The notes under the pieces: model-generated
Seen by the model: the letters and a program-made list of their open reading frames with translations, nothing else
Told to the model about the DNA's origin: nothing
Databases searched by the model: none
Assembly (NCBI GenBank): GCA_039804025.1
Contig: JBDRZP010000008.1
Coordinates: 16,933 to 80,932, forward strand
Reading direction: 5' to 3'
DNA: 64,000 nucleotides
Origin: a candidate division WOR-3 bacterium
GTDB taxonomy: Bacteria; Hydrothermota; Hydrothermia; Hydrothermales; JAJRUZ01
Shown: piece after piece, positions 1 through 8,474 of the stretch
Position numbering within the stretch: the first letter of the stretch is position 1
Layout: every line of letters begins with the position of its first letter
Position numbers and translations under genes: made by a program

Positions 1-1687
1 TAATATTAGGATTTTGAGGATAAACAGCTATTGCTGTGCCTATCTTGCTAATAAATTCTCCGCTTCTAAAAATTTTCTGCCAAGTTGTGCCCTGATCTTG
101 ACTTTTTTTTGCAAGACAAGAATCCCTGTCAGGACCAAATGGGGGACGTTTAGTTACAAAAATTGTCTGGTCTGGACTAATTGTGATACCGGACCAGTAT
201 GCTGCTGGAGACAAAATCTGATTAAAAGTCAAAGCACCATCAGAACTTTTATACACGGAGTTTCCTGAATTTGTAACGTATATATTAGAGAAAGTATCCA
301 TTACGATTTTCCCAACTCCGTCATAGCTTCCTCCTAAAGTGGATCTATAACTCCATGTTTGTCCTGAATCTACGCTCCTATAGAATTTAGAAGCTCTGCC
401 AATTATATCTGTAGGATATGGGTATGATACATAGATTTCATTTAAATTTTTAGGGTTAATAGCAATAGTATTAAACTTTAAATCAGCATTTAAAATTCCC
501 TGATTTTTAAGTGTCCAGGTTTTGCCTCTGTCATTAGATATAAATATACCATTTGCTAAAGAAGTTACATATATTTTATTTTTATTTAAGGGATCTATTG
601 CAATTCCATAGGTATAAGGGGCTCTAAGACCTTCATTAAGAAGAGTCCATGTCATACCTCCATCGGTTGATTTATATAAACCTTGAACATTTGAAATGTA
701 ATATGTAAAGGATTGTGAAGGATCCTGAATAATACGGGAAGCATAAGGAATTTTCATACCAGAGTTTGAAGAAAACCAGCTTTGACCTCCATTAATACTT
801 TTATAAATACCTCCCTTATCTGCAGCAATAAACATTAAATCAGGGTAATCTTTGTCTATGAGTAATTCAGAAAAATAAGAAACTGGAAGTGAATTCCAGG
901 GTAAGCTACCAACTTGAGACCAGTATTCTCCGTTATTTAAACTTTTCAAAACATAAGTTTCGTTTATAGTTCTAGCTAAACAATAAATAACATTACTGTC
1001 TGAAGGATGGAAAGCAAAGCCATAACAATATTGGTAGGAACTCTCATAAACCTGAGACCAACTTTCTCCATAATCCGTGCTTTTATATATGACACCATAC
1101 CAATAACCAGAACCTGATCTTTCACCACCGGCAAAAATAATATTGGGATAAAAAGGATGAATTGCAAAATCCATAACATTTACATCTGAAGGTAATGATA
1201 GCTGTTGCCAAGTAAAACCGCCATCTGTGCTTTTAAATCCAGGACCCCCTAAATCTCTATCGCAGATAAAAATTAAGTTATCATTTTGTGGATGAATTCT
1301 TATTGGATAGTTAAAAACATCAGTTCCTCCTAACTGAATCCAGGTTTGTCCACCATCCATTGTTTTATATAAACGTGTGTCATAATAAAAATGGAATCCA
1401 AGTCCAATAGTTCCAGTAAAAACATAAATAATGTTTTCGTCTTGTCTACTAACAGCTATATCCCAGATGGGTGCAAATGGACCTGAATTAAAAGAAAAAG
1501 TATTACCCCCATCAGTGCTTTTCCATATTCCACCGTAATAAGTTCCTAAATAAAAAACACCTGGTGACGGCATATCAAAGGCATAGACTATTGCACCATT
1601 AGGAGATATGTTTTCCCATTCTGCCTTCAGGCTCCCAAAAAAGAGGAGCCCTATTATTACTATAAGTTTTATTTTATTTTTACCCAT
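1..1687 (-). CDS. Secreted BNR/sortilin-like repeat protein, C-terminus beyond the window
   Basis: This long minus-strand reading frame has no stop before the left edge, so only the N-terminal ~562 residues are present. The ATG at 1687 follows a strong AAGGAGG about eight bases upstream. The first ~22 residues are a clear signal peptide (basic MGKNKIK, hydrophobic core, ending SLKA). The rest is a chain of BNR/Asp-box units of the form K-S-T-D-G-G-x-T-W. I count about eleven, for example KSTDGGNTF, KTMDGGQTW, KSTDGGFTW, KSTDYGESW and KSTDGGMTW. Such proteins fold as beta-propellers (the VPS10/sortilin or xyloglucanase-like superfamily) and act outside the cell; the substrate cannot be told. 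By analogy with neighbours, a C-terminal sorting domain is likely in the missing part. It is divergent from the regulator at 1842. Confidence 0.85.
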   Translation of the reverse strand, partial: MGKNKIKLIVIIGLLFFGSLKAEWENISPNGAIVYAFDMPSPGVFYLGTYYGGIWKSTDGGNTFSFNSGPFAPIWDIAVSRQDENIIYVFTGTIGLGFHFYYDTRLYKTMDGGQTWIQLGGTDVFNYPIRIHPQNDNLIFICDRDLGGPGFKSTDGGFTWQQLSLPSDVNVMDFAIHPFYPNIIFAGGERSGSGYWYGVIYKSTDYGESWSQVYESSYQYCYGFAFHPSDSNVIYCLARTINETYVLKSLNNGEYWSQVGSLPWNSLPVSYFSELLIDKDYPDLMFIAADKGGIYKSINGGQSWFSSNSGMKIPYASRIIQDPSQSFTYYISNVQGLYKSTDGGMTWTLLNEGLRAPYTYGIAIDPLNKNKIYVTSLANGIFISNDRGKTWTLKNQGILNADLKFNTIAINPKNLNEIYVSYPYPTDIIGRASKFYRSVDSGQTWSYRSTLGGSYDGVGKIVMDTFSNIYVTNSGNSVYKSSDGALTFNQILSPAAYWSGITISPDQTIFVTKRPPFGPDRDSCLAKKSQDQGTTWQKIFRSGEFISKIGTAIAVYPQNPNI

Positions 1688-1761
1688 AAAACACCTCCTT
1701 TTTTGTATTAAATAATAAATTTAAAAATGCCCAAAATTTTTATTTTTTACTTTAAAAAAAT

Positions 1762-1774
1762 ATTGTGGCACAAT
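1762..1774. promoter_or_regulatory. 13-bp perfect palindrome between divergent genes, candidate operator
   Basis: ATTGTGGCACAAT is two 6-bp arms around one central base. It lies between the BNR gene and the regulator at 1842, about 60-70 bases upstream of that regulator's predicted transcription start. The sequence shows the symmetry; a role as a protein binding site is inferred. Confidence 0.4.
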
Positions 1775-1799
1775 TTATTTTATTTAAGAATAATTTTAT

Positions 1800-1828
1800 T
1801 TGACTTTTTTTATTATTTATTTTATAAT
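1800..1828 (+). promoter_or_regulatory. Near-consensus sigma-70-type promoter with almost no leader
   Basis: TTGACT (1800-1805) and TATAAT (1823-1828) are separated by 17 bp. The expected transcription start is near 1835, only about seven bases before the ATG at 1842, and there is no Shine-Dalgarno sequence. The -35 box overlaps a TTG at 1800 that would otherwise give a 14-residue N-terminal extension, so that upstream start is rejected. Confidence 0.75.
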
Positions 1829-1841
1829 TTTTCCACAAAAT

Positions 1842-4088
1842 ATGACAAATAATTTAATTATACCTATAGAAGTAATTGAACATTATCTCAATAATGGTTC
1901 ATTAAGAAAGACTGCTAAGAAATTTAATATCCATTACAACACTCTTTGGAATTGGGTAAAAATATATAAAAATCAGGAATTTAAAGATCAAGGAAAATTT
2001 GATGAAGGAATTTTTTATGGATATAAAAGGCCCTGGAACAGGATAGAAAGGGAATTAGAGGAGAAGATTGTTTTATTAAAGGAAAAGGATCCTGCATTAA
2101 CTTTAAAAAGGGCAAAGGAAATTTTAGAAAAGGAGAATATAAAAATATCAATAAAGGGTATATGGGGGGTATGGAAAAGATACGGTTATGCAGGTTTTAA
2201 AAAGGAGAAAATCAGTAATAATTTTGTTGAATATGTTTCCTGGTCTAAGGAAGCAGAGGTGAAATATAAATTAGCTGAAACTTTTTTTGTTAAAAGGGAA
2301 TTCAAAAAAGCAGGAGAAATTTTAAATTCTGTTCCTGTTTTACCTAAAAATGAAATTTTAAAAGAAATTCCTGATGAATTTTTAAACCTTAGAAGAAAAA
2401 TTGAAAAAATACTTTCTCTTTTTGGAAAAATAAAAGTTAAATCTTATATTAAGAAAATCAAAAAATTGTATAAAGAATGCTTAAAAAGAAACTTAAATTA
2501 TTCAGCATTAGTTATTGGGTTAGCTGAAGTTGTGGTTTTAGAATGGGTTGGAAAGGCAAATGAAGGTTTGAAAAGAATAAAGGAATTGGAAAGAATATTA
2601 AAAAGAAAAAAAGAGTATTATTCATATTTACTTTTTAATTTAAAATTTACCCTTCTTATAGAAAAGGGGATACTAAATGCTTATTTAGGAAGGATATATT
2701 ACGCCCGGAGATATGCAAATCTATGTAAGAAAATATTAGAGAGAAAAAAAAGTTCCTCTCCTTATCTTATGCTTGATCTTGCAACTCTATACACTCATAT
2801 AGGAGATTATAGAAAAGCTGAATATTTCTTTTTAAAATCTCTTGATGGTTTAGATGAAGAAAATAAAAAATGGGTAAATTATAACCTTGCAATGATTTTC
2901 TTTTTAAAAGGTGAATATAAAAAGGCAAAAGAACTTTCAAAGAATGCCTATTTTGGAGATTGGGCACAAAAAAGTTTCAGAGATTTATTTTACTCTCTTT
3001 TTTATCTTTTAAAAGGCGAACTAACAAGATCTATTTTTTTATGCAATAATGCTATCAAAAATTTTAAAAAAGAAGAACTTGGTTTAGGTATGTTTTATTC
3101 ATATCTTACAATTTCAGCTTGTTACTCTGCTTTAGAGGAAGTAAGAAAATCTAAAAAGTTATTAAAAAGAATTTTATTTTTCTGTAAAAATAAAGGGTTA
3201 AAAAAATATCAAAATATTATTGAGATTTTATTAGGTAAAAATGAAAAAATTTTAAAATCAAAAAAGAGTAACTTATTCTCTTCTATTTATATTATGACTT
3301 TGCTTAAAAAGAAAAAATTTATTAAAGCATTTTCTTTTGCAAAGAAAAAAGGTATATTAGGTTTTTTTTACCGGTTTATTTTCTTTTTCCCTGAATCCTT
3401 AGAAAGTTTCATTAAAAAAGGTTTTATTAAATTCCCAAAAAAAATTTTGAATCTACCTGTTTTAAACAAGGAAAATCCTGTATATGAAATAAAATTTCTC
3501 GGAAAATTAAAGATTTATAAAAGAGAAAAGGGTGAAAATAAAAGATTTTTAAAAATTAATTTATCTAACAGAGAAAGTGCTTTTCTTATTTATCTTGCAT
3601 TGAGAATAAATGAACCTGGAAAAAGTATCCCTCTTCAATTTATTTATAATAATTTCTTCAATAGAACAAAAAACCCACAAAAAAATTTTAGGAGGTTACT
3701 TAAAAATATTAAGAAAAAATTAAAAATTAGAGGGTCTTTGATTGATATTAATAAAAGAGACAAAACTTTAAAAAATAATGGAGTTTATTTTATAACAGAT
3801 TATCAGGAGTTTATGCAAGCACTTACAGCTGCAAATACATTCTTGCAGGCTGGTGAATGGGAATATGCAAAAAGGGAATACCTAACTGCTTTTGATTTAT
3901 TTAGAGGAAAACCTTTTGAAAAAATGTATGATAACTGGTCAGAGGATATGAGAACAAGTATTATTTTAAGGTTTGAAGCAGAAATTAAAAATTTTATTAA
4001 TGCAGCAAAAAAACATGGAGATACAAAAGCTTTATTGAAAATTCATGGTAAAATTAAAACTTTAATAGATAATTCTCAGGAGGAATAA
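1842..4088 (+). CDS. Large regulator: transposase-like HTH, TPR core, BTAD-like C-terminus
   Basis: This 748-residue protein has an unusual order of domains. Residues ~11-45 are a helix-turn-helix of the transposase/homeodomain-like kind (SLRKTAKKFNIHYNTLWNW). Residues ~77-118 look like a second winged HTH as in IS630-type transposases (LTLKRAKEILEK...). Residues ~150-560 are Lys-rich helical TPR-like repeats. Residues ~605-680 resemble an OmpR-type winged helix, and the last ~70 match the bacterial transcriptional activator domain seen after it in SARP regulators (AKREYLTAFDLFRGKPF, then NWSEDMR). Family knowledge suggests a DNA-binding regulator sensing a ligand or partner through the TPRs. 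The target is unknown; the divergent BNR gene is the obvious candidate. Its 3' end overlaps the convergent ABC permease by 35 bp. Confidence 0.75.
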   Translation: MTNNLIIPIEVIEHYLNNGSLRKTAKKFNIHYNTLWNWVKIYKNQEFKDQGKFDEGIFYGYKRPWNRIERELEEKIVLLKEKDPALTLKRAKEILEKENIKISIKGIWGVWKRYGYAGFKKEKISNNFVEYVSWSKEAEVKYKLAETFFVKREFKKAGEILNSVPVLPKNEILKEIPDEFLNLRRKIEKILSLFGKIKVKSYIKKIKKLYKECLKRNLNYSALVIGLAEVVVLEWVGKANEGLKRIKELERILKRKKEYYSYLLFNLKFTLLIEKGILNAYLGRIYYARRYANLCKKILERKKSSSPYLMLDLATLYTHIGDYRKAEYFFLKSLDGLDEENKKWVNYNLAMIFFLKGEYKKAKELSKNAYFGDWAQKSFRDLFYSLFYLLKGELTRSIFLCNNAIKNFKKEELGLGMFYSYLTISACYSALEEVRKSKKLLKRILFFCKNKGLKKYQNIIEILLGKNEKILKSKKSNLFSSIYIMTLLKKKKFIKAFSFAKKKGILGFFYRFIFFFPESLESFIKKGFIKFPKKILNLPVLNKENPVYEIKFLGKLKIYKREKGENKRFLKINLSNRESAFLIYLALRINEPGKSIPLQFIYNNFFNRTKNPQKNFRRLLKNIKKKLKIRGSLIDINKRDKTLKNNGVYFITDYQEFMQALTAANTFLQAGEWEYAKREYLTAFDLFRGKPFEKMYDNWSEDMRTSIILRFEAEIKNFINAAKKHGDTKALLKIHGKIKTLIDNSQEE

Positions 4089-4767
4089 TTTTTAATATTA
4101 TAAAAATTGTCAAAATTGAACCAATAAAAGAAATTATTGAAAAAAATGGTAAGAAAAATATTAAAAAGAAATCATAAGGTGAAGCAAGGGCTATGAATAA
4201 AATAAAAAAACTTATAAAACCAAAGGCAAAAAAAGATAAAAGCGAACTTGTTCTCTGATCTGTGAATATAAAGTAAAAAAGTGCTTCTAAATTTAAAATT
4301 GAAATACCTAAAAGAGGTGAAAATAAAAGAAAATTTATCCAGTATAACTTACCTTCAAAAAAAATCTTTTCAAATCCACTTCCAGATAATTTCAATAAAA
4401 GAACATAAAATAAAAAGGAAAAAAGAAAAACTGAATATAAAACTATAAAACTTGCTATTATTTTACTCAAAAGTATTTTAAAAGGAGAAAAAGAAAATGC
4501 TAAAAGAGTTTCAAAATATTTCTTAACTTTTTCCTTGTGTATTATTTCATCCATACTCATTCCACCAATAAAAGCAAAAATAAAAAGGGGGATTAAAAGA
4601 GAAAAACATTTTGTAAAGGTATATTCAGGACTTGATGGAGAGATATCAGAAGGTGTTGCAAGACCCTTTGCAGAAAAGAAAATCATATTTAAAATAAATA
4701 ACCATAAAAAATTTAAAGGTCTTTTTATATAAAAATAAATAATTTCCCTTTTTATTAAACTTTTCAT
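4054..4767 (-). CDS. ABC-2 type exporter membrane subunit
   Basis: This 237-residue polytopic membrane protein has about six hydrophobic segments (for example residues ~17-33, 55-70, 95-125, 145-165, 178-225) separated by short Lys-rich loops. There is a short amphipathic stretch before the second pair (KEKVKKYFETLLAFSFSPFK), as is typical of ABC-2 permeases. Its ATG overlaps the stop of the ATPase gene by four bases (ATGA), so the two are translationally coupled and surely form one transporter. Individual ABC-2 permeases diverge too much to name the substrate. It overlaps the 3' end of the convergent regulator gene. Confidence 0.8.
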   Translation of the reverse strand: MKSLIKREIIYFYIKRPLNFLWLFILNMIFFSAKGLATPSDISPSSPEYTFTKCFSLLIPLFIFAFIGGMSMDEIIHKEKVKKYFETLLAFSFSPFKILLSKIIASFIVLYSVFLFSFLFYVLLLKLSGSGFEKIFFEGKLYWINFLLFSPLLGISILNLEALFYFIFTDQRTSSLLSFFAFGFISFFILFIALASPYDFFLIFFLPFFSIISFIGSILTIFIILKIIPPENYLLKF

Positions 4768-5441
4768 TTTATTTTTTCAAAATAAAAATCCAAAAGTTTT
4801 CTGCCTTTTAATTCCTCTGTTTTAAATTTTCCTAAAAATTTTCCCTCTTTAATTATACCAAAATGCGTGGAATAATATTCTATAAATTCAAAATCATGGG
4901 AAGTTATGAAAATTATTCTGCCTTCCAATTCCTTCCTTAAAAGTTCATATATCTCCCTTCTTGTCTCAATATCAATAATTTCAAAAGCTTGGTCAAAGAT
5001 TAAAACTTTCGGATCATTTATAAGTGCTTTTAAAATACATAATTTTTTCTTATTACCCTTTGATAACTTATAAATTTTTGTATTTTTATCTTCATATAAA
5101 TTAAATTTTTTTAAAAGTTCCTCTAAATTAACTTTTCTTTTTAAAATCTCTGCATAGAATTTAAGATATTCGAGAGGCGAGAAAAATTCAAAAGGCATTT
5201 CATCCTCAAGAACAAAACCTATCTCCTCTTTTTTTATTTCTCTTCCATTATAGAAAATACCTGCCTTACCAGAACTTGGTTTTAAAATTTTTAAAAGTAT
5301 TCTCACTAAAGTTGTTTTACCTGAACCGTTTGAACCAATCAGAACAAAAAACTCATTTTCCTTTATTTCAAAATTTATATTTGAAAGAGCCTTTCTTTTA
5401 TCATAGAATTTAGTAAGATTTATAACCTCAATTTTTAACAT
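4764..5441 (-). CDS. ABC transporter ATPase with Gln in place of the catalytic Glu
   Basis: This 225-residue ATP-binding subunit pairs with the permease at 4054. The Walker A motif GSNGSGKTT is at ~36-44. The signature is LSKGN instead of LSGGQ. Walker B reads KVLIFDQAF, where the residue after the Asp is Gln rather than the usual catalytic Glu. The H-loop His is kept (ITSHDF). An E-to-Q change at this place normally slows ATP hydrolysis strongly in the family, so this transporter may cycle slowly or use another base. It starts 23 bp after hemL stops and may share its transcript. Confidence 0.85.
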   Translation of the reverse strand: MLKIEVINLTKFYDKRKALSNINFEIKENEFFVLIGSNGSGKTTLVRILLKILKPSSGKAGIFYNGREIKKEEIGFVLEDEMPFEFFSPLEYLKFYAEILKRKVNLEELLKKFNLYEDKNTKIYKLSKGNKKKLCILKALINDPKVLIFDQAFEIIDIETRREIYELLRKELEGRIIFITSHDFEFIEYYSTHFGIIKEGKFLGKFKTEELKGRKLLDFYFEKIK

Positions 5442-5464
5442 AACTTATTAAACTTTTTCAAAAC

Positions 5465-6742
5465 TCATATTTCTTTTATTGCATCTTCAAATTTAGAAAG
5501 GACTTTATCCATTATTTTTCTATCATGGTAAATTGAAAGAAATAAGGCTTCAAAGGGTGAAGGAGGAAGGAGTATTCCCTTTTTCAATAAATTTTTAAAA
5601 AGCTTTATAAAGTATTCCTTTTTTGTATTTAGAACATCATTGAGATTTTCAGGCTCTTTTTCAGAAAAGAATATAGAAAAGAAAGTTCTAAACCCTGGAA
5701 AAGATGCAGGAATTCCTTTTCTATCAAAAATATTTTTTAATCCATTGATTAAATATGTAAGATTTTTTTCAATTTCAGGATAAGGGTTATCCCTTTCAAG
5801 AATTTCCAAGGTTTTTATACCGCAGGACATTGAAACAGGATTTCCAGCAAGGGTTCCTGCCTGATAAACAGGACCTGATGGAGAAATTAAATTCATAATT
5901 TCTTCCTTAGCTCCATAAGCGCCCACCGGAAAACCACCACCAATAACCTTTCCAAGTGTTATAATATCAGGCATTATGTTTTTTAAAGTACTCACACCAC
6001 CATAACAAACTCTGAAACCTGTTATAACTTCATCAAAAATTAAAAGACTACCATATTTTTTTGTAATTTCCCTTAAGGATTCAAGAAATCCTTCTTTTGG
6101 TAAAACAACCCCCATATTTCCTGCAATTGGTTCTACTATAACACAGGCAATTCTTTCTCCTTCCCTTTCAAAAGCTTCTTTAACTAATTCAATATCATTA
6201 TAGGGAAGAATAATAGTATCTTTTAGTATATTTTCAGGAACACCAGGAGAGGAGGGGACACCAAAGGTTAGACCTCCTGAACCTGCTTTTACAAGGAAGA
6301 AGTCAGAGTGTCCATGATAACACCCTTCAAACTTTATGAATTTATCCCTTTTTGTATAAGCCCTTGCAAGTCTTAAAGCTGACATTGTGGCTTCTGTCCC
6401 TGAATTAACGAATCTTATTTTATCAATAAAGGGGAAAGCTCTTTTTATTTTTTCAGCAAGAATAACTTCAAGTTCGGTAAGCATTCCAAAGGAAAACCCA
6501 TTATTTAATACTTTTTTAACTTCTCTTTTTACTTCAGGGTGAGAATGTCCAAGAATTAGTGGACCCCAGGACAAGATAAAATCAATATATTTATTTCCAT
6601 CAACATCATAAATATAAGCACCTTTCCCTTTTTCAATTACAAGTGGTTCTGCATCAACTGCTTTAAATGCTCTTACAGGGGATGATACACCCCCGGGCAT
6701 AAGTTTTATTGCTTTTTCATAAATTTCCTTTGATTTTTTCAT
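5465..6742 (-). CDS. hemL: Glutamate-1-semialdehyde 2,1-aminomutase
   Basis: This enzyme converts glutamate-1-semialdehyde to 5-aminolevulinate in the C5 route to tetrapyrroles, using pyridoxal phosphate in the cytoplasm. The 425-residue length is normal. The PLP lysine is Lys265 in TLGKVIGGGFPVGAYG. Other family marks are PGGVSSPVRAF near the N-terminus, the phosphate-binding NSGTEATMSALRLAR, and the cofactor-contacting LLIFDEVITGFR. The start follows a weak AAGGG. It is divergent from a CbiX-like chelatase at 6826, which also points to tetrapyrrole synthesis. No other hem genes are in the window. Confidence 0.95.
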   Translation of the reverse strand: MKKSKEIYEKAIKLMPGGVSSPVRAFKAVDAEPLVIEKGKGAYIYDVDGNKYIDFILSWGPLILGHSHPEVKREVKKVLNNGFSFGMLTELEVILAEKIKRAFPFIDKIRFVNSGTEATMSALRLARAYTKRDKFIKFEGCYHGHSDFFLVKAGSGGLTFGVPSSPGVPENILKDTIILPYNDIELVKEAFEREGERIACVIVEPIAGNMGVVLPKEGFLESLREITKKYGSLLIFDEVITGFRVCYGGVSTLKNIMPDIITLGKVIGGGFPVGAYGAKEEIMNLISPSGPVYQAGTLAGNPVSMSCGIKTLEILERDNPYPEIEKNLTYLINGLKNIFDRKGIPASFPGFRTFFSIFFSEKEPENLNDVLNTKKEYFIKLFKNLLKKGILLPPSPFEALFLSIYHDRKIMDKVLSKFEDAIKEI

Positions 6743-6813
6743 TTTTTTTCCCTTATTATTAAATTTATTTAATTTTAATTTTAAAATATTTTAGTTTTAA
6801 ATTTAAATTCTTT

Positions 6814-6819
6814 TATAAT
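6814..6819 (+). promoter_or_regulatory. -10 box placing transcription start at an ATG
   Basis: TATAAT at 6814-6819 ends seven bases before the ATG at 6826, so transcription would begin at that A (a leaderless mRNA). A weak -35 (TTAGTT, 6791-6796) lies 17 bp upstream. The earlier ATG at 6820 would fall before the transcription start. Confidence 0.6.
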
Positions 6820-6825
6820 ATGGAA

Positions 6826-7329
6826 ATGAAATACATTATTTTTGTTGGACACGGTTCTGTGCCATATGATTTTCCACAGGAAAAATTGAAAAGGTTTTTT
6901 TTCTTAAGATCTAAAAAAATGAAAGGTGAATTAAATAATGAAGAAAAAAAGGAATTTTTAAATCTTGAAAGGGAACTCCATTATTTTGAGAGGAATGCAG
7001 AAAATGACCCTCATTATTTTTTTCATAAAAAATTAAAAGATGAGATTGAAAAAGAATTGAATATAAAGTGTTATTTTGCCTTTAATGAATTCTGTGCTCC
7101 AAATCTTGAAGAAGTTATAGAAGAAATAGTTAAAAATGAAAATAATTCAGAAATTTTTATTGTTCCAACAATGTTTACAGGTGGGCACCATGTAGATGAA
7201 GAAATAAAAGAAGAGATAGAAAAAATAAAAGAAAAATTTAAGAATTTAAAGATAAAATATCTTTATCCTTTTAATTTTGAATACATTAAAGAACTTTTTG
7301 AGAAACATATAAAGGAGGTTTTAAAATGA
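6826..7329 (+). CDS. CbiX/SirB-like tetrapyrrole metal chelatase
   Basis: This 167-residue protein has the layout of small single-domain chelatases of the CbiX/SirB family, which insert Fe, Co or Ni into sirohydrochlorin-type rings. The N-terminal IIFVGHGS carries the first conserved His. The C-terminal half has VPTMFTGGHHVDEEIKEE, matching the family's second metal-binding His region. The middle (Asn/Glu-rich NDPHYFFHKKLKDEIEKEL) is less typical. ATG 6826 is chosen over 6820 because of the -10 box position. It is divergent from hemL, so a role in haem or sirohaem synthesis is likely; which metal and ring cannot be told. Its stop overlaps the peptidase start (ATGA). Confidence 0.75.
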   Translation: MKYIIFVGHGSVPYDFPQEKLKRFFFLRSKKMKGELNNEEKKEFLNLERELHYFERNAENDPHYFFHKKLKDEIEKELNIKCYFAFNEFCAPNLEEVIEEIVKNENNSEIFIVPTMFTGGHHVDEEIKEEIEKIKEKFKNLKIKYLYPFNFEYIKELFEKHIKEVLK

Positions 7330-8378
7330 ATTTTTTATTTTTTTTATTAATCTCCCAAACATATAATCCTGATATAGCACAGATTATACAGAAAGTTCAG
7401 GTAGATTCAGTTTATAAGAATATTTTAAGACTTCAGAACTTCTGGACAAGACATTATAAAAGCGATTCCATGTATAAATCAAGACTTTGGATAAAGGGAA
7501 GATTTCAAAATTACGGTTATAATTTAAGAGAACATATATTTTTTTATGGAAACAGAGAACAGGCGAATATAATTGCAAAAAAGGAAGGTTTTATTGATAC
7601 CTTAAAACCCATAATAATCTGTGCCCATTATGATTCAAGGGGTCAAAACTGGAGCTATCCACCCTACGGTCCTGCACCAGGGGCAGATGATAATGCCTCA
7701 GGTGTTTCCCTTTTAATTGAAATAGCAAGGGTAATCAATAATATTGATTTTGATTACACAATAAAATTTATTGCTTTTGCTGCTGAAGAACCTGGACTTA
7801 TAGGCTCCACTCAGCTTGCAAATTACTACAGGCAGAATAATAAAAAAATTAAATATCTTTTAAATGCAGATATGATAGGAGGAGATATAAACTTTGTTAA
7901 TAATACGGTAATAATTGAATACGATATGGGAAACCAGGTTGATACAAATAATAGTAAATCTTTCGCCTTTGCTGAAACTCTTAAAACAATTTATAATTTG
8001 TACCTCCCTTCACTTAATACCACTTATGGAAATATATTTGCTTCTGATTATATGCCCTTTGAAGCATATGGATACACAACTCTTGGTGTTTTTGAGAAAA
8101 ATTTCAATTCAGGTTACCACACTCCAAGGGATGTTGTAGATTCTTTAGATATTAATTATGCTACAAATATAATAAAAGGGGTTTTGGCTTTTATTTTACA
8201 TACAGCAAAGTTCCATCCTGTGAGTGTTAGGGAAAAAGAAGTTGCAATAAAAAATTCAACTTTTAGAGAAGGTATTTATGATATTGCAGGAAGGAAGTTA
8301 GATTTTAAAAATTTTAAATCTGGAATTTATATTTTAAAGAAAAATGAAACCACAAGAAAAATTTTAAGATTGAAATAA
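7326..8378 (+). CDS. Secreted M28 family zinc aminopeptidase with sorting domain
   Basis: This 350-residue protein has a short signal peptide and a di-zinc M28 peptidase core. The metal ligands can be read in order: His and Asp in ICAHYDSRG, Asp in GADDNASGVS, the catalytic Glu pair in AFAAEEPGLIGS, Asp in LLNADMIGG, and a late His in SGYHTPRDV. The last ~40 residues form a Por-like sorting tail (IYDIAGRK ... SGIYILKK ... KILRLK), which implies export across the outer membrane and cleavage or anchoring there. It probably degrades peptides outside the cell. It is coupled by a four-base overlap to the chelatase gene, although the functions appear unrelated. Confidence 0.88.
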   Translation: MNFLFFLLISQTYNPDIAQIIQKVQVDSVYKNILRLQNFWTRHYKSDSMYKSRLWIKGRFQNYGYNLREHIFFYGNREQANIIAKKEGFIDTLKPIIICAHYDSRGQNWSYPPYGPAPGADDNASGVSLLIEIARVINNIDFDYTIKFIAFAAEEPGLIGSTQLANYYRQNNKKIKYLLNADMIGGDINFVNNTVIIEYDMGNQVDTNNSKSFAFAETLKTIYNLYLPSLNTTYGNIFASDYMPFEAYGYTTLGVFEKNFNSGYHTPRDVVDSLDINYATNIIKGVLAFILHTAKFHPVSVREKEVAIKNSTFREGIYDIAGRKLDFKNFKSGIYILKKNETTRKILRLK

Positions 8379-8474
8379 GATTTGAAAAATAAATTCTTTC
8401 AAGTTATTATATAATTGAACTTTTTAAAACTTTACTAAATTTTGAAATGATTTTATTTTAAAAGGAGGTTAAAA

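Noticed and set aside
14..268. Plus-strand frame of 84 residues at the left edge
   Set aside because: The minus-strand BNR reading frame runs through it with regular repeat motifs, so this is a shadow.
1800..1841. TTG start at 1800 giving a longer regulator
   Set aside because: This TTG is part of the -35 box and lies upstream of the expected transcription start.
8382..8415. Promoter for korA from TTGAAA (8382) and TATAAT (8410)
   Set aside because: The spacing is 22 bp, too long for a sigma-70-type pair; only the -10 is mentioned as possible.
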